Part shown: piece after piece, positions 12,588 through 23,786 of the stretch
Layout: each line of letters begins with the position of its first letter
Numbering within the stretch: position 1 is the first letter of the stretch
Assembly (NCBI GenBank): GCA_019022495.1
Contig: JAFEKR010000001.1
Location: 868,001-932,000, forward strand
Direction: 5' to 3'
DNA: 64,000 nucleotides
From: Epichloe hybrida
Taxonomy: Eukaryota; Ascomycota; Sordariomycetes; Hypocreales; Clavicipitaceae
Made by a program: the position numbers and the translations under genes
The notes under the pieces: generated by a model
The model's database searches: none
What the model saw: the letters and a program-made list of their open reading frames with translations, nothing else
What the model was told of the DNA's origin: nothing

Positions 12588-15509
12588 ATGCAACAATCGC
12601 CGATAGAATACCATCCGGCCACCGAAAGCCACCGACGTCAGTCGGTGGACTTGCAGAACGATCGCAAGTTGCAACGAGACGCGTACGATAGACCCCGGAG
12701 CCGCAACCAGGCGGTTCATAGATCGTCCCATGCGCAAAAAACCGCAATGGGGTTGTTAGAACACATGCCAGCAAGCTATCTGCCGGGCAGAGAGGACGAT
12801 GTCCAGTACTGGAGAAGAAGGATTGCCAATATCCGCAGCATTCGATCACCAATTGTTCTTTTGCAAGAGATCATGCGACAGCAAGATTCCGAATCAAATG
12901 GTTCGAGTGAAGTCCCGTCGCTGTTGCCGACCCAGAAAGAGATGAACAATATTTTGAAGCACCCGGCTTTGGCGATTCACGACCGAGCAGCTCTAGACTT
13001 TTACATCTATATATTGCGAGGACGTGACGACGACGAGCGATGCCGACGATACCTAGAAAGAACGACTTCAACACCTCTATTTATTTTCAAGTTTCTTATC
13101 CGGCCCTCTTCCAACTTCAGCGACACAAGCACTCTACTTGCAATGATTGAATCATTCCATTCGTACTACGACGGTGTTGAACGAGCGAAAGTAAATGCAA
13201 GAATGAAGTCTCGAGACAAATGTCCCGCTCAGAAAGGCCAGTTAGATAAGAACTTGAAGGTGGACCGAGCCAATTTCAATCTGATCATGCGACTACTGGT
13301 TGGCCATTGCTTGCGACTCGAGGCTAGATTTATCGTCAAATTGGCAGATATAGCATCACAATATATCCAACATATGACAACACCTGCGGATGAGTCACGC
13401 AAGTTGTATTTGACGCAATGCGACCTTTTCAATAGATGTCTACAAATATTTCGGCCACAACCGCACATTCAAGCAGTACAGCAATCTATACCGAATGTCT
13501 ACTTTTGGGAAGCGCAGAGAATCCTTCTTACTATGTCAGCAGGTTTAGTCAAGCCCTTGCTCATCAGTCGAGATGGATTTCGGGCCATTCGTCATGTTTT
13601 ATCTGGTCAGCCCAAGAATTACACAGAAGCACACAGCTCAGCTCGTCACGCCCCGAGCTGGCCACCGTATCTACAGCCAGGGCATGGGATGGACGAGTTA
13701 AGTGACCCAGAAGACAATTGGAGCCGCACAGTCAGCGCAGGAATGCTTATGCAAGAAGCTGGATTCTCCAAAGATGAGATGGATGACGCGGTGGACATCT
13801 TGCAAGGCGTGGCTTTGGATGGAACTCCAACGATTCAACAGAGAAGCGTTATTGGCAAAGGGCGGATTATCGGAGTATGGGAAGCATCCATTCGCGCTAC
13901 GAGGAATGCCCACGAAGCATGGCAAAGGTTTAAAAATCCGCCAGAAGCGGGAATGAAACCTGGCATACACCAGTACGCGGCAATGTTTGAGAAATTGGTG
14001 CTCAGGGAAGTCGAGATGGACAGCAGAACCTTGCCGGGCGACAAGGCTTTGAACTTCTCGACGCAGCACGAAGCTAATTTGGCAGAGTTTGAAAGAGCCC
14101 GTCTACGCCCACCCAGCGTTTCCGAGCTCTACCAAACTATGAAACTTGCTGGCATTGCTCCCGAGGGTTCTTGCCTTCGTATCCTCGTTGCCAACGCTGA
14201 ATCGTTGGAGACAGCCCATCAGTATTTGCGCGATGGTCACAAGAAGAACAAAGCCAACATCAGCCTGATCTCGGACGAACCAGACCCAAGCTCATTGATG
14301 GCCGTACCCTTGAAATTGTTCGCCGCCTACATTCAAGTTTGTTTACGAGTGGAAGGGCGAAGAGGGACCAACCAACTCACGCGCGCCATCCGCCTTGCCG
14401 AAGTAAAACTGAGTAATGTCAAATCTCGCTGGACAACTTTTATCTGGGGCCTTATTCTGAAAAATCTCTCACAGCATAACAGGGCGCTAAGGATATCGTT
14501 CACAGAGCAGTTGGACCTGATGACACAGGTCGCTGATACCATTGAAGCTTGCAGTGGTCTGCAGTTGTCGTCTTTTACCCAATTTAACAAGTGTGTACGA
14601 AAAGCCACTCGACGATTGGTCAACAAGCTGTTTGCTTCCGACTTTGACAGCGAAAACGAGGAACAGCGTGGATTCTTACAAGCACTGTATTGCCGAACAT
14701 GTCACGCCGTGCAGGATAACAAATTCCGCGGTCGGAATGATTCGACAGCAAACGAGTCCAGCCAGGATGATATACCGAGAATAGCAGCAACGACGGCCCT
14801 GTTGCAAAAAGCTAGCAGTAAGATGCAATCCATGTTCTGGACGTTAGCTGAACGAGAGCGGGTTGCCCAGAGGCATCTTGGTCCGTACCAAGTCACGCCC
14901 CTAGAGCGATTGAGTTCTCGAAGAGACGCGGTCCGAAGTAACCATGCGCAGGAATACATGCTGACGCTTGGTTATCTGGGCCAGTTTGACGAGATGGCGC
15001 GGTTGCTCGAGTGGTTGATTAAGGAATGGGGTCAATGTGATGTCGTATCGGCATTAAGTGAGCTTGATGAGCCACCTCCATACGCAGACTTTTTCGAGAT
15101 GCTCTGTATATTTCGCTTGTTGGCTGAGCCAATGCTGGATAACGACATCGTGGCATCGCTCTTGCAAAAGATGGCTGATACCCGATTGAACTGGACTTGG
15201 CCAGACGACGAGGCAGTCAAGACCTACGCGGATCTGCACAGTGACGAGTCAATCGGCAGGCTGCGGCGAGCTGTGGAATTTGCGCGGGACTGGAATCAAC
15301 CAACGGCAGCATCCGCCACTGTAAGCATGCAAACACAAGGTTTAGTTTCCTGGTCAAGAGGAGGCTCATTGAATCATGACGGGACTACAAGTGCAGGGAG
15401 TACCTTCCGGGCCCATTGGCGGAAGTCAATGACGGATTTCGCGGTGAGATCCGATGACAAGGCTGTGACGGGTCAACCGAAATCAAGACTGACTGTTTGC
15501 CAAGCGTGA
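12588..15509 (+). CDS. Large fungal protein of unknown function, probably mitochondrial, helical-repeat (PPR-like)
   Basis: One uninterrupted frame of 973 aa, too long to be chance. I cannot name the family with certainty. The sequence is rich in short helical segments with repeated leucine and aromatic spacing, resembling pentatricopeptide or other alpha-solenoid proteins of fungal mitochondria (for example the stretch around NPPEAGMKPGIHQYAAMFEKL). The called start at 12588 lacks a clear presequence. Another ATG at 12547, in a different frame, opens a 19-residue peptide with the Arg/Leu composition of a presequence before a TAG; one missing base near 12605 would join it to this gene. No introns are visible. 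An RNA-processing or translation role in mitochondria is only a guess. Confidence 0.75.
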   Translation: MQQSPIEYHPATESHRRQSVDLQNDRKLQRDAYDRPRSRNQAVHRSSHAQKTAMGLLEHMPASYLPGREDDVQYWRRRIANIRSIRSPIVLLQEIMRQQDSESNGSSEVPSLLPTQKEMNNILKHPALAIHDRAALDFYIYILRGRDDDERCRRYLERTTSTPLFIFKFLIRPSSNFSDTSTLLAMIESFHSYYDGVERAKVNARMKSRDKCPAQKGQLDKNLKVDRANFNLIMRLLVGHCLRLEARFIVKLADIASQYIQHMTTPADESRKLYLTQCDLFNRCLQIFRPQPHIQAVQQSIPNVYFWEAQRILLTMSAGLVKPLLISRDGFRAIRHVLSGQPKNYTEAHSSARHAPSWPPYLQPGHGMDELSDPEDNWSRTVSAGMLMQEAGFSKDEMDDAVDILQGVALDGTPTIQQRSVIGKGRIIGVWEASIRATRNAHEAWQRFKNPPEAGMKPGIHQYAAMFEKLVLREVEMDSRTLPGDKALNFSTQHEANLAEFERARLRPPSVSELYQTMKLAGIAPEGSCLRILVANAESLETAHQYLRDGHKKNKANISLISDEPDPSSLMAVPLKLFAAYIQVCLRVEGRRGTNQLTRAIRLAEVKLSNVKSRWTTFIWGLILKNLSQHNRALRISFTEQLDLMTQVADTIEACSGLQLSSFTQFNKCVRKATRRLVNKLFASDFDSENEEQRGFLQALYCRTCHAVQDNKFRGRNDSTANESSQDDIPRIAATTALLQKASSKMQSMFWTLAERERVAQRHLGPYQVTPLERLSSRRDAVRSNHAQEYMLTLGYLGQFDEMARLLEWLIKEWGQCDVVSALSELDEPPPYADFFEMLCIFRLLAEPMLDNDIVASLLQKMADTRLNWTWPDDEAVKTYADLHSDESIGRLRRAVEFARDWNQPTAASATVSMQTQGLVSWSRGGSLNHDGTTSAGSTFRAHWRKSMTDFAVRSDDKAVTGQPKSRLTVCQA

Positions 15510-17040
15510 CCATGTCGCATGGGCTTTTGGTGGGCTTTGGTGCGTTTGGGTTGCCGCGAAGATCGGCGGCTATGCACATTATGTAAGATGAGTGGGACCA
15601 GGCCGACAAAGTAAGCGGCCAATGATACCCCACGACTTCGACTTGTAGAATAGGTTGGACTAATCGTCTACATTATAAATAGTGTTGACTACTTTCATAC
15701 CAAAAGGAGCAAAGTAAGAAGAAACCACAGTCTGCTCACAGCCTGCTCACAGCCTGCTCACAGCCCCATGAAGTGGGCGTTGGGGGTGGGGACGGCATCG
15801 ACCCGCTCGCTCCTGCCTGTTCTGTGGCAGGTGTAAGCTGTGGAGGACCGGCGATTGGTTGCGAGCGCGCCTCATGACGGACGGGCGGCTGGATGCCTGC
15901 CCAACAAAACTTGGTCGAGGTTCTCGTCCACTCGTCCATCCACCAGCCGCGCGGATGCAGCACCTGCATATCTTTTTCGTCCTCCGTGGGCGCTCAACCC
16001 TGTTTGGCACAAAGGTGACCCAAGGCTGTCTTTGTCTTGCCTTGGTGCTCCGTGAAAGAGCTGCCCGCTTTGTCAGGACTGCTCGGACGGCTTGACGGCT
16101 GACGGCCCGTTGCTTGCCATGTGCGGATTACATTTTGCGCCGGTCTGTTCATTCGTCTCCAGGCGTCGTCGTCCATGTCTGGTGTCTGGATTGGACGTGG
16201 CTGCACGAGCAGGGGCAGGGGAAGTATCACGGTGTCTGCCAAAAAGGGCCGCGCTCGAGGTCCAGCTCATTTGGCCCGTTTCGTTGGCCTAGCATATTCC
16301 GAAGATAGGTGGTCCGAATGTGAATCTTGATGATGGGAGTCGTGCGTGCAGCAGACGAGATACAAATTGCAGGCGAGAGCGTCGATCGCTTTATCGTCCC
16401 CCTCTCTCATCTCTCCAGCTTCTTCTCTCTTTTCGTCCTGAACGTCTATTGTGTATTGATTTCCTATGTCCCATGTCTTGCCCTGGCCAATAATTCTGGT
16501 GGTATACAGTCAGTCAGTCTCTCACTCGGGGGCAAACATCTCCTTCACTTTTCATTTCCGTTTTCATTTCCGTTTCCGTTTCCGTTTGCGCTTCCGCCTC
16601 TGTCACCTGCCTTTTTCAATTTCTCTCCGGGTGTAACGCTTTTGCAGATTTCTCTTTCTCTTCCCCGCCCTCTTCTTCTTCTTCAGTTTGTCAGTCGTTG
16701 TGTTGGGGCGTTTGCTCTTCTGTTCGTGTGTTCAGCCTACGCATAGGCCCGGCACTGACGTTTCTTGACGACTGATTGTTGAGGAAAACTGCTTGTTCTG
16801 TTCACTTCCAGCACTGTTTAATCACATCTGACGACGCGTCTGTTGCTCGCTTCCATTCATTCCTCTTTACGCGCAACATCGCTTTGTTCTTCCGCCGATC
16901 TCCACTCTATCGAGACGACTAACTCTCGCCTCTTCCTTACCTTCTCTTTTTTCGGCTCGTCATCTTTGGCCTATTCATTCCATATACATACATACATACA
17001 CACACGGCGTTTTTTCTCTGTGAGGAAAAGGCTATCGAGA
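15510..17040. other. Intergenic and long pyrimidine-rich leader of the next gene
   Basis: No protein-like frame. Tandem TCACAGCCTGC-type units occur at about 15730-15764. From about 16390 to 17030 the plus strand is strongly C/T-rich with TTTCCG repeats (about 16556-16595), a usual look for fungal promoters and 5' leaders. CATACA repeats lie at about 16986-17003. Confidence 0.5.
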
Positions 17041-19094
17041 ATGCGGCATCAGATTCAGGCTGCCACGGTGGCATATTTCTTTCTTTTTTCCCAAACGGTA
17101 GAGGCTGGCCCTCTCAAGTGGGCTGCTCGTGATATGTAAGTTGTTGGTCCGGATAAGAGGCTGTTGTTGATCTTTCCACGAGAAATGCAAACTGAGGCTA
17201 AATTGGGAACAGAGTACGCCGCGCTGCTGCAAACGTTCTCGAGAACGCGCCATCTATAACTAAGTAAGTCTGGACCGGACGCAGCAACTGCACTTTTGGA
17301 GGTTGACCGACATGTTGATCTTGTTTGTTGAACTAGTTCAAGTAGCATCCCGCGGCCAATCTTTATAACTCTGGCGGGGACAAACGTGTCCATCCCAAGA
17401 CTCTTGCCGACGTCGACGACGACGACGACAAGCATGAAGGCAGAATCAACGGGTGGCTATTCTGACCCTTTGACCGTTACAACTGTCATGCTGCCCACCC
17501 AAACAACACCACGGGCAGCCGTCCCAACCACCCCGAGCAGCAACTCTATAGCAACCGGAACTGATCCTCTGTCGTCAACTACTCGACCGGGAAGCAGCAT
17601 GTTGACAACTCCCACCTCGATTGTTTTAGCAACCTCTGGCAGACTTTGCTCACTAACTCATCGAGTACCAAGCCGCCAGAAGTCGTGACTGGTGGTACAA
17701 CGAAGCCCACTCTGACAAGTATATTCCCATTCTTCGGAAATACCACTCGCGATCCGCAGCCGACTATAAATGAGAACGAACAGCCCCCATCTGGGCTACC
17801 TAGTGTAACTCTTCCTGGTTCAACAACTTACTCCGCTTCGAGCAGTAGCTCTTCAACTACGCAGTTGACATCGGCCTTGACAACGATCGTGACAACGACT
17901 CCAACGGCGATGCTCCCTGGCACGACCATCTCCTCCTCTGGTACATCGACTCAATCTGATCAACTTCCAAACGTGGTGCCCACAACAACTGCTGCCTCTG
18001 AAATCACTCAGACCACCTCGTCTGTTCCATTCACCCAGGTGATGGCCACGATTCCCGTAGCACCAACGGCGTCGCCCCCGACATTCATACCGACCGGAAC
18101 CCCAGACGCCCATGTTCCCACTGCCAACACTGGCTTCCCTACTGCCACCACGACGGTGGCATCAGCCATTTACGCCGGCAACGTCGCCCAAGCCAAGGAC
18201 TTGAACAAGCTCTATTCCAGTCTCACGTCTCAATCAGCATGCTCAGGCACGCAAATGGCTTGTATACAAGGCAAGATGGCGCAATGCACCGACGGGGCAT
18301 TCGTCCTCACAGCCTGCGCGGCAAACGAAAAATGCTATGCCCTGCCCATGACAAACACTCAAGGCGCCAAGATTGCTTGCAGTGACCCCGAAGAAGCCAT
18401 CAAGATCCTTGGACCAGCCAGTGAAGGCGGGACTTCCACGACCAGCGTTCCCAGCGATGAGGCGCCTACTACTTTCAGGACGAAAGCAAAGAAGCCTGTT
18501 TTGACGCACACGCAATTTGTCACCTTCACGGATGTATCGTCAACTGCGCCTGGGCAACCGACAGTTGAACCAGATCCTGCTACGCTCATTCCCACGACCA
18601 CTGGGCTGCCTCCCGGAACAACCAGTATTAGTTCATCATCATCATCATCATCATCTCCTCCTCCTCCTCCTCCGCCTCCGCCTCCGCCTCCGCCATCTAC
18701 CACAAACCAACCCAGCCGCATCGTCATCACCCAAACTTTCAACGAGCCAACACAGACTACGACACCCACCACCACCACCGCCACCCCAGGCCTCCTCGAG
18801 CTCATCCCCGTCGAGCTCACAGCCACGTCCTCTCCCGCACCACCCACCACAACGCCCATCCCCATCCCCGTCGCCGCCAAACCAGCCGCCCCGAACGCCG
18901 CGGTCCTCGGCGGTGCCGACCCTGACCCTGACCCTGCCCCTGCCCCCGACGCAGGCAACAGCCCCCGCACATCAGTTACCAGCAACGGCACGCCCACTGT
19001 CCCGGTGTGCTTTCCCGCGACGGTCACACAAGTTGAGAAGGAGACTGTGACGGTGACGGTGACGGCGACACCCACCTTGGTTGTGCCCGCTTGA
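17041..19094 (+). CDS. Secreted Ser/Thr/Pro-rich protein with CBM19-like chitin-binding module
   Basis: Exons 17041..17135 and 17213..17263 are clear (GTAAGT donors, in phase). A third exon starts at 17337 and runs to about 17570; the frame resumes from about 17630 to 19094. A weak 59-nt intron (17571..17629, GTCGTC...TTTTAG) would keep phase and give 614 aa; otherwise there is a frameshift. The N terminus is a signal peptide (MRHQIQAATVAYFF, cleavage near VEAG). A long Thr/Ser-rich region, likely O-mannosylated, follows. At about 18230-18390 a six-Cys segment (SACSGTQMACIQGKMAQC, FVLTACAANEKCYALP, IACSDPEEA) matches the CBM19 pattern. Then come poly-Ser and poly-Pro tracts, and a TVTVTVT end with no obvious GPI signal. 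Inference: cell-wall or secreted chitin-associated protein. Confidence 0.72.
18632..18702 (+). repeat. Coding trinucleotide microsatellite (Ser and Pro tracts)
   Basis: Consecutive TCA, then CTC and CTCCGC-type triplets encode a run of serines followed by a run of prolines inside the CBM19-like secreted protein. Such tracts vary in length between strains; variation is inferred here. Confidence 0.8.
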
Positions 19095-19665
19095 ATCTGA
19101 GGTCTCGCATAGATTGAGTAATAGGGGGTAAATACATCTAGTATTGTTTATTTTAATCGATTTTGTTGAAACATGACGGGGGAAAAAAAAAAGAAAAAAA
19201 AAGAGGCATTGAAGGAACGTCTCTGGGGTAATGTCATACACACCGTGGATTAATGTACAGGTGTATATACTTGATTCGTGGCTCAGAGAAAACAGAACAA
19301 TTAGAAACGGCGCAGTGAAGCACATATTCATCCAACTGTCTTCACAGTGCCTTGACACATGTTTCCCAATGGGAAAAAATATACAACCGTGCGCCTCTTA
19401 TATACGGACCCCTAACAAGACACTGCGCAGTGGGGAACTAGAATAAGCGAATATTGTTGCCAAATCACCCCTCTATATGAACATCTGAAAAACCACCCGA
19501 CACCTGATACGTGCGAATGCCCGCGCGACGCATACCGAAGAAGCCGTTTAAGAAAAAAAAAAACCCCCCGCCGATTGTCATGTACTTCCAAACATCCTTC
19601 ATGTCTGCATCTTGTCATTGTACATGCCCCCTTCCCCCCCTCCCATGTACACGGGGCGCAGAAGT
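19095..19665. other. Intergenic between convergent CBM19-like and PTP genes
   Basis: This is 3' flank for both neighbours. A/T runs (about 19182-19201 and 19552-19562) and C-rich patches are present. No coding similarity seen. Confidence 0.55.
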
Positions 19666-21200
19666 CTAATCATCATCATCATCATCATCGCTCTCGGACA
19701 AGGCCTCCGCAATTTCTAATCTCTTGGGAGCAGGTTCGGCGGTGCCGGTGCCATCAACATCGTGACCTTCTAGCGAGACGCCGTACTGATCTTGCCATAG
19801 CTTGCGCATGACGTCGTAGAGAAATCGATATTGAGCCTCGGACTGCACCATGCAGCGGCGTTGCTGGCGGAGATGATCGACCGTGTCGTAGATGAGATCG
19901 GGCTGTGTTTGGTCGTCGTCGTCGTCGTCGTCGTCGGCGGCTACGAGTGCGCCGCTGTCGAGTTCCCGCATCAGATGCTCGAGGCTGATCAAGGTTCCTG
20001 TGCGGCCCACGCCCGCGCTGCAGTGTATGACGCGCGGGTTGGAGGGCTCGTTGTGGTCGTGCGACATCTGCATGAGCTCCAGGAAGCTCTCCATGTCGTC
20101 GAGCGTAGGGACGCCAAAGTCGGGCCAGCGCGTGTACAGCAAGTGCCAGACCACGCGTGGCTCGGCCTCTCCGTCAACGTGCAACAGCAGCTTGCGCTTC
20201 TCGATGGCCCCGTCCGCCACGTCTTCCCGCGAGCCGTACGTGAGGCTTGCTTTCCAGTCGTCGTTCCAGATGTTGTCTCCGTTGAACACCCACGTCGGAT
20301 TGTCTGTGTCGTCGGGAAAGTATTGATGGCACTTGATGGCCCCGCCTTCCACCATGTTGGTGAGCTGCACTATGACCGCGGGCGAAACTGTTTGTTCGGC
20401 AATCATGCGCCAGACGTACGTGAAGGACGGCAGGGTCGGCCCTTGCATGGCGATGTATCGCAGGGGCGGGAGAGAACTGTCGTGCAAGGGGTCGAGCGTG
20501 ATTGCCGATGCATTGACATAGTCAAACTCGTCGTCCGCAACTTTCAGTTTCACCCGGTTGTGATTCCACGGCTTGATATTCATGTACCGATCCATGATGC
20601 CTCGTGACGGACCGTCCGTTTGCTTGAAAGAGCCCCATCTGTTGATGGGAACATCTGGCCGAGCCCCTTGCGCAAGTCGATTGCGCTCGGCCCACGTGAG
20701 TTCCTGAAACTTGGCTTCGATATCTGGCGCGGGAGGCGACAAAAAGCAAGCGACGAGTTAGTAAAAGAAGAAGCCCCTTTGTGTGTCTCAGATCAGATCG
20801 TCTCGGCGCAAAGATGCATACCATGGGCAGACGCATTTAGAAACGCTGGCATGACGGGCCGGGAATGACCATGACCATGACCATGTGCAAACGATGCATC
20901 CTCGGCCGCAAAGCGCGGCGCTACACCGTCTTGATTGAAGACGGCAACCATTGGTGAGCTCAGCGGCCGAGCAGCAGGTGATTGCGTTCTCGCGCGCTTG
21001 GCAGTCACACGGAGCTTGAGGTTGCGCAAAGGAGATTTCTTCATGGGAGGTTTCCGCAATGTATTTGGAGCCGTGACCTCCGAGGCGGTGCCGGCAACAA
21101 GAGTGTTCTCGTTGTTTGTTTCATTGCTTGCGCGCTCGACAGACGTTTGGATGGCCGGCGGTCGTGTTGGGTTACGTCGCAACCGCGGAAGTTTATCCAT
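19666..21200 (-). CDS. Protein tyrosine phosphatase
   Basis: Exons 21200..20822 and 20723..19666 give 478 aa. The intron (GTATGC...GCGCCAG) splits a GAT codon. The first 126 residues are basic, low-complexity and contain a His/Gly repeat. The catalytic domain follows, with KPWNHNRVKL and DYVNAS substrate-binding motifs, the WPDFGVP loop (general acid about D328) and the P-loop HCSAGVGRTG (nucleophile about C361). A run of eight Asp residues lies after the P-loop within the domain, and another acidic run ends the protein. All key catalytic residues are present. Family role: dephosphorylates phosphotyrosine; yeast relatives Ptp2/Ptp3 act on Hog1 and Slt2 MAP kinases. Whether this is that orthologue cannot be settled here. 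Confidence 0.9.
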
Positions 21201-21968
21201 GTTCCGGCTATTGCGGTCTAATTAGTACAGTTTGAAAGCCCAAGCCGAGATACGATGAGCGATATCCCGTTCCTGGCGAGAAACGACGACGACTCAGCCG
21301 CGCCGCCGCCGAGAGAGTGTGAAGCAGAGGAAACAAATATCAATCAAGGCGCGGGAAAGGCAGTGAACGAGCATCTACTGCGAGACTGAGTGAGCGTGAG
21401 CGTGCGGTGTCCAGCAACGGGAGGAGAACAAGATGGGCCAAAAATGGGGTGAAGGAATATGTAAATGAGGAACAAGGACGACTCGAACGGCTATTCAGTA
21501 CCGAGCGGATTTCTCTTTCCCTCTTACCAGCAGAGGTCTGTGACGGGCGGACGGATGGGATGGGGGGTTGTGGACGAGGATGAGGACGAGGACGAGGACG
21601 ACGAGGACGAGTTGAAGATGACATGGCGAAACGGTGGGTCGCGGGGTCCAACCGTTTCGTCACCAACGTCACCAACGTCACCAAACCGCTAGTCTGTCTA
21701 TTAGCCCCTACATAGTCCCTTCAAACATGCTACTTTTGACATCTCGGCACCTCTCTCTCTCCAAATATTCAAAAGAATAATCCACTTGAGTGATTCAAAG
21801 TGAAAAATTCATGACGAGTTGAACACAAATAATAAAAACAAATCTGGTCAATGGCCAAAACCCACCGAACCGGTATTTCATGGCTGGTCTCGTCCCTATA
21901 TCGTACAAAGGGGTACATACTAATAATGACACATGGTGGCATCCCAACCTACAGACAAAGCTCATCTT
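21201..21968. other. Intergenic, promoter side of PTP gene
   Basis: About 770 bp with no recognised gene. A purine-rich GAGGAC repeat lies at about 21575-21612 and TCACCAACG repeats at about 21659-21682. Confidence 0.55.
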
Positions 21969-23786
21969 TTACACGGCCGAGTAGACGCCTGTGACGTATT
22001 TGCCACACTCCACCTTTTGCTCCAGCGTGACCTTGCGACCCTTTCCACCCTCTCCAGTGCGAACCGTCTGTTTCGGCGTCAGGCACAGGCGATGCACCTC
22101 GCCTTTCCTGCCGCTGTTCGCGTCGCCCAAGCCTCCGTCTAACGGGCCGATGTATGTTGGCATGTTTAGATTGCTTCGCTTGCCAGTTCCGAGTTGGTAG
22201 TGCTCGTTCCCTCCCCAGAAGAGGACATCAGCTCCCCAGTTCGTCTCATTCTCAGAGGCCCTGCTTGATACATTGGTTCTGGTGACATTGTCCATTACCG
22301 CAGCGCAGTGCGTGCTGCCAATGCTCAGATTTTTGAGCTTGATCGGCATATTCTTGTTGGCGGTCTCATCAAATTCAAATAGGGACGATAGGGCCTTGAC
22401 CTTGGTAGGCCCTGACGACACGTGAGTCCATTTCCCGGTTCCCAGAGTACCCATGACACCCTGACCGCAAACCCACAGGTCGGAAACAATCCTTGGCATT
22501 CTTTTGGCTGGTACCATGGCACGCGACTCTGCCGCTGTTGTTGGAGCGTCTGCGTCGACGGTGAAGAAGGTGTTCGCACCGCCAGCAGCAATGCTTCTGA
22601 CTTTGGGTATCATGCCTGCTGCCGCATATAGCTTGTCAACAGGCATCATGAGTGGATTGGTGGTGTACGGCAAGCCACTGTCGGATTCAACCCCAAGCTG
22701 ACCAAATGTGTTGTCGCCAAAGGAGAAAACCCTGCCAAGTTTATCCAAAATCACTGAGTGATTGTCTCCTGTAGCAATAGCCTTGGCCTCAAAGCCATGC
22801 AAAGACTTGAGCTCATGGGGCTGATCGTAGGGCCCTTTGGGTCGAGTCTCCCATGTCAAGCCAGCGATACCCATCTGACCCCTCGAGGGATACGACGTAG
22901 AGCTTGAAGCAGCTGTGAAAACGCGACCCTTGGATGTGAGAATAAGACAGTGCTCTAGACCGCTGCTGATATCGGTCACCTTTTCACTCCAGGCTAATCC
23001 AGTTGGAGTCAGATTGCGGAAGCTGACGGCCTCTTTACCTCCGGAACTCCAAAGAGACCATGAGCTACCTTGCTGCTTCTGCTTGACGCCACTTTCCAAG
23101 TCATGCTTGGAAGAGGCAATCGAGTACACATGACCGTCTCGTGACAGTCCGATGATGCGGTCAGTTGAGACCTGGATCTTGACAAGATCCTTGCCCTTGA
23201 GGGTGGTTGAAGGCGTTGGGTCGTCCTTTGAAAATCCGAGGCCCCATTGAACCAAATTTCCTTTCTCGTCGATTGCGGCACCAAAGCTTTGCGTGAGTTT
23301 CAGATCTCGAAGTAGCTGATGGTCGAAAAATTTGATACGCCTGGGAAGCTTGATGTACTTGTCACTCGAATTGGGGTCGATGACTTTGCCTGTATTGGAG
23401 CCCCATGCATAAACGCCTGGACGCTCCCAGCTATTCTTTACCTGCAGATGTTGAGAGCTGATCACGTCCCGATTGTCTTCCTTGGAAACGGCTTGTTTAC
23501 GGGGGTTTTCAAACTTGGGCTGCGCCTTGGGAGATGGCGCTGGCTCCTCTGGTGTTGCAAAGCTTTTCTGAATTTGGGGATAGTAGTATACTCCAGCAGC
23601 AGCAATGCCAAAAATGCCAGCGTAGAGGGCTACCTGCGCAAAGCGACTGCCGCCTTCGTCTTGCGCATGCTTCTGAGGGCCTTCAGAAGCATAGCGTGCC
23701 CACTGACGGCGGGTGGCAAGACGCTGCGAACGAGAGGACCATGATAAACTGCCAGTTCTTCGTACGATTACTCTAGAAGAGTTCAT
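21969..23786 (-). CDS. FMP25: Mitochondrial RCC1-repeat protein, FMP25-like
   Basis: A single 605-aa exon with an ATG at 23786. The N terminus is Arg/Ser-rich without acids (MNSSRVIVRRTGSLSW), a mitochondrial presequence. One transmembrane segment follows at about residues 48-68, ending in tyrosines. The rest is an RCC1-type beta-propeller with repeated Gly-Xaa-Asn/Trp motifs: GVYAWGSNTGKV, FSFGDNTFGQLG, VCGQGVMGTLGTGKW and FWGGNEHYQLGTGKR. Family role: yeast Fmp25 is an inner-membrane protein implicated in respiratory complex III assembly. Call based on architecture and motif style; confident at family level. Confidence 0.85.
   Translation of the reverse strand: MNSSRVIVRRTGSLSWSSRSQRLATRRQWARYASEGPQKHAQDEGGSRFAQVALYAGIFGIAAAGVYYYPQIQKSFATPEEPAPSPKAQPKFENPRKQAVSKEDNRDVISSQHLQVKNSWERPGVYAWGSNTGKVIDPNSSDKYIKLPRRIKFFDHQLLRDLKLTQSFGAAIDEKGNLVQWGLGFSKDDPTPSTTLKGKDLVKIQVSTDRIIGLSRDGHVYSIASSKHDLESGVKQKQQGSSWSLWSSGGKEAVSFRNLTPTGLAWSEKVTDISSGLEHCLILTSKGRVFTAASSSTSYPSRGQMGIAGLTWETRPKGPYDQPHELKSLHGFEAKAIATGDNHSVILDKLGRVFSFGDNTFGQLGVESDSGLPYTTNPLMMPVDKLYAAAGMIPKVRSIAAGGANTFFTVDADAPTTAAESRAMVPAKRMPRIVSDLWVCGQGVMGTLGTGKWTHVSSGPTKVKALSSLFEFDETANKNMPIKLKNLSIGSTHCAAVMDNVTRTNVSSRASENETNWGADVLFWGGNEHYQLGTGKRSNLNMPTYIGPLDGGLGDANSGRKGEVHRLCLTPKQTVRTGEGGKGRKVTLEQKVECGKYVTGVYSAV

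Noticed and set aside
16327..16746. 139-codon plus-strand frame rich in Phe, Leu and Pro
   Set aside because: It is a translation of a pyrimidine-rich leader; the hydrophobic look comes from TTT/CTT/TTC repeats.
18359..19075. 238-codon minus-strand frame rich in Gly, Val and Asp
   Set aside because: Antisense shadow of the CBM19-like protein's Thr/Pro/Ser repeats.
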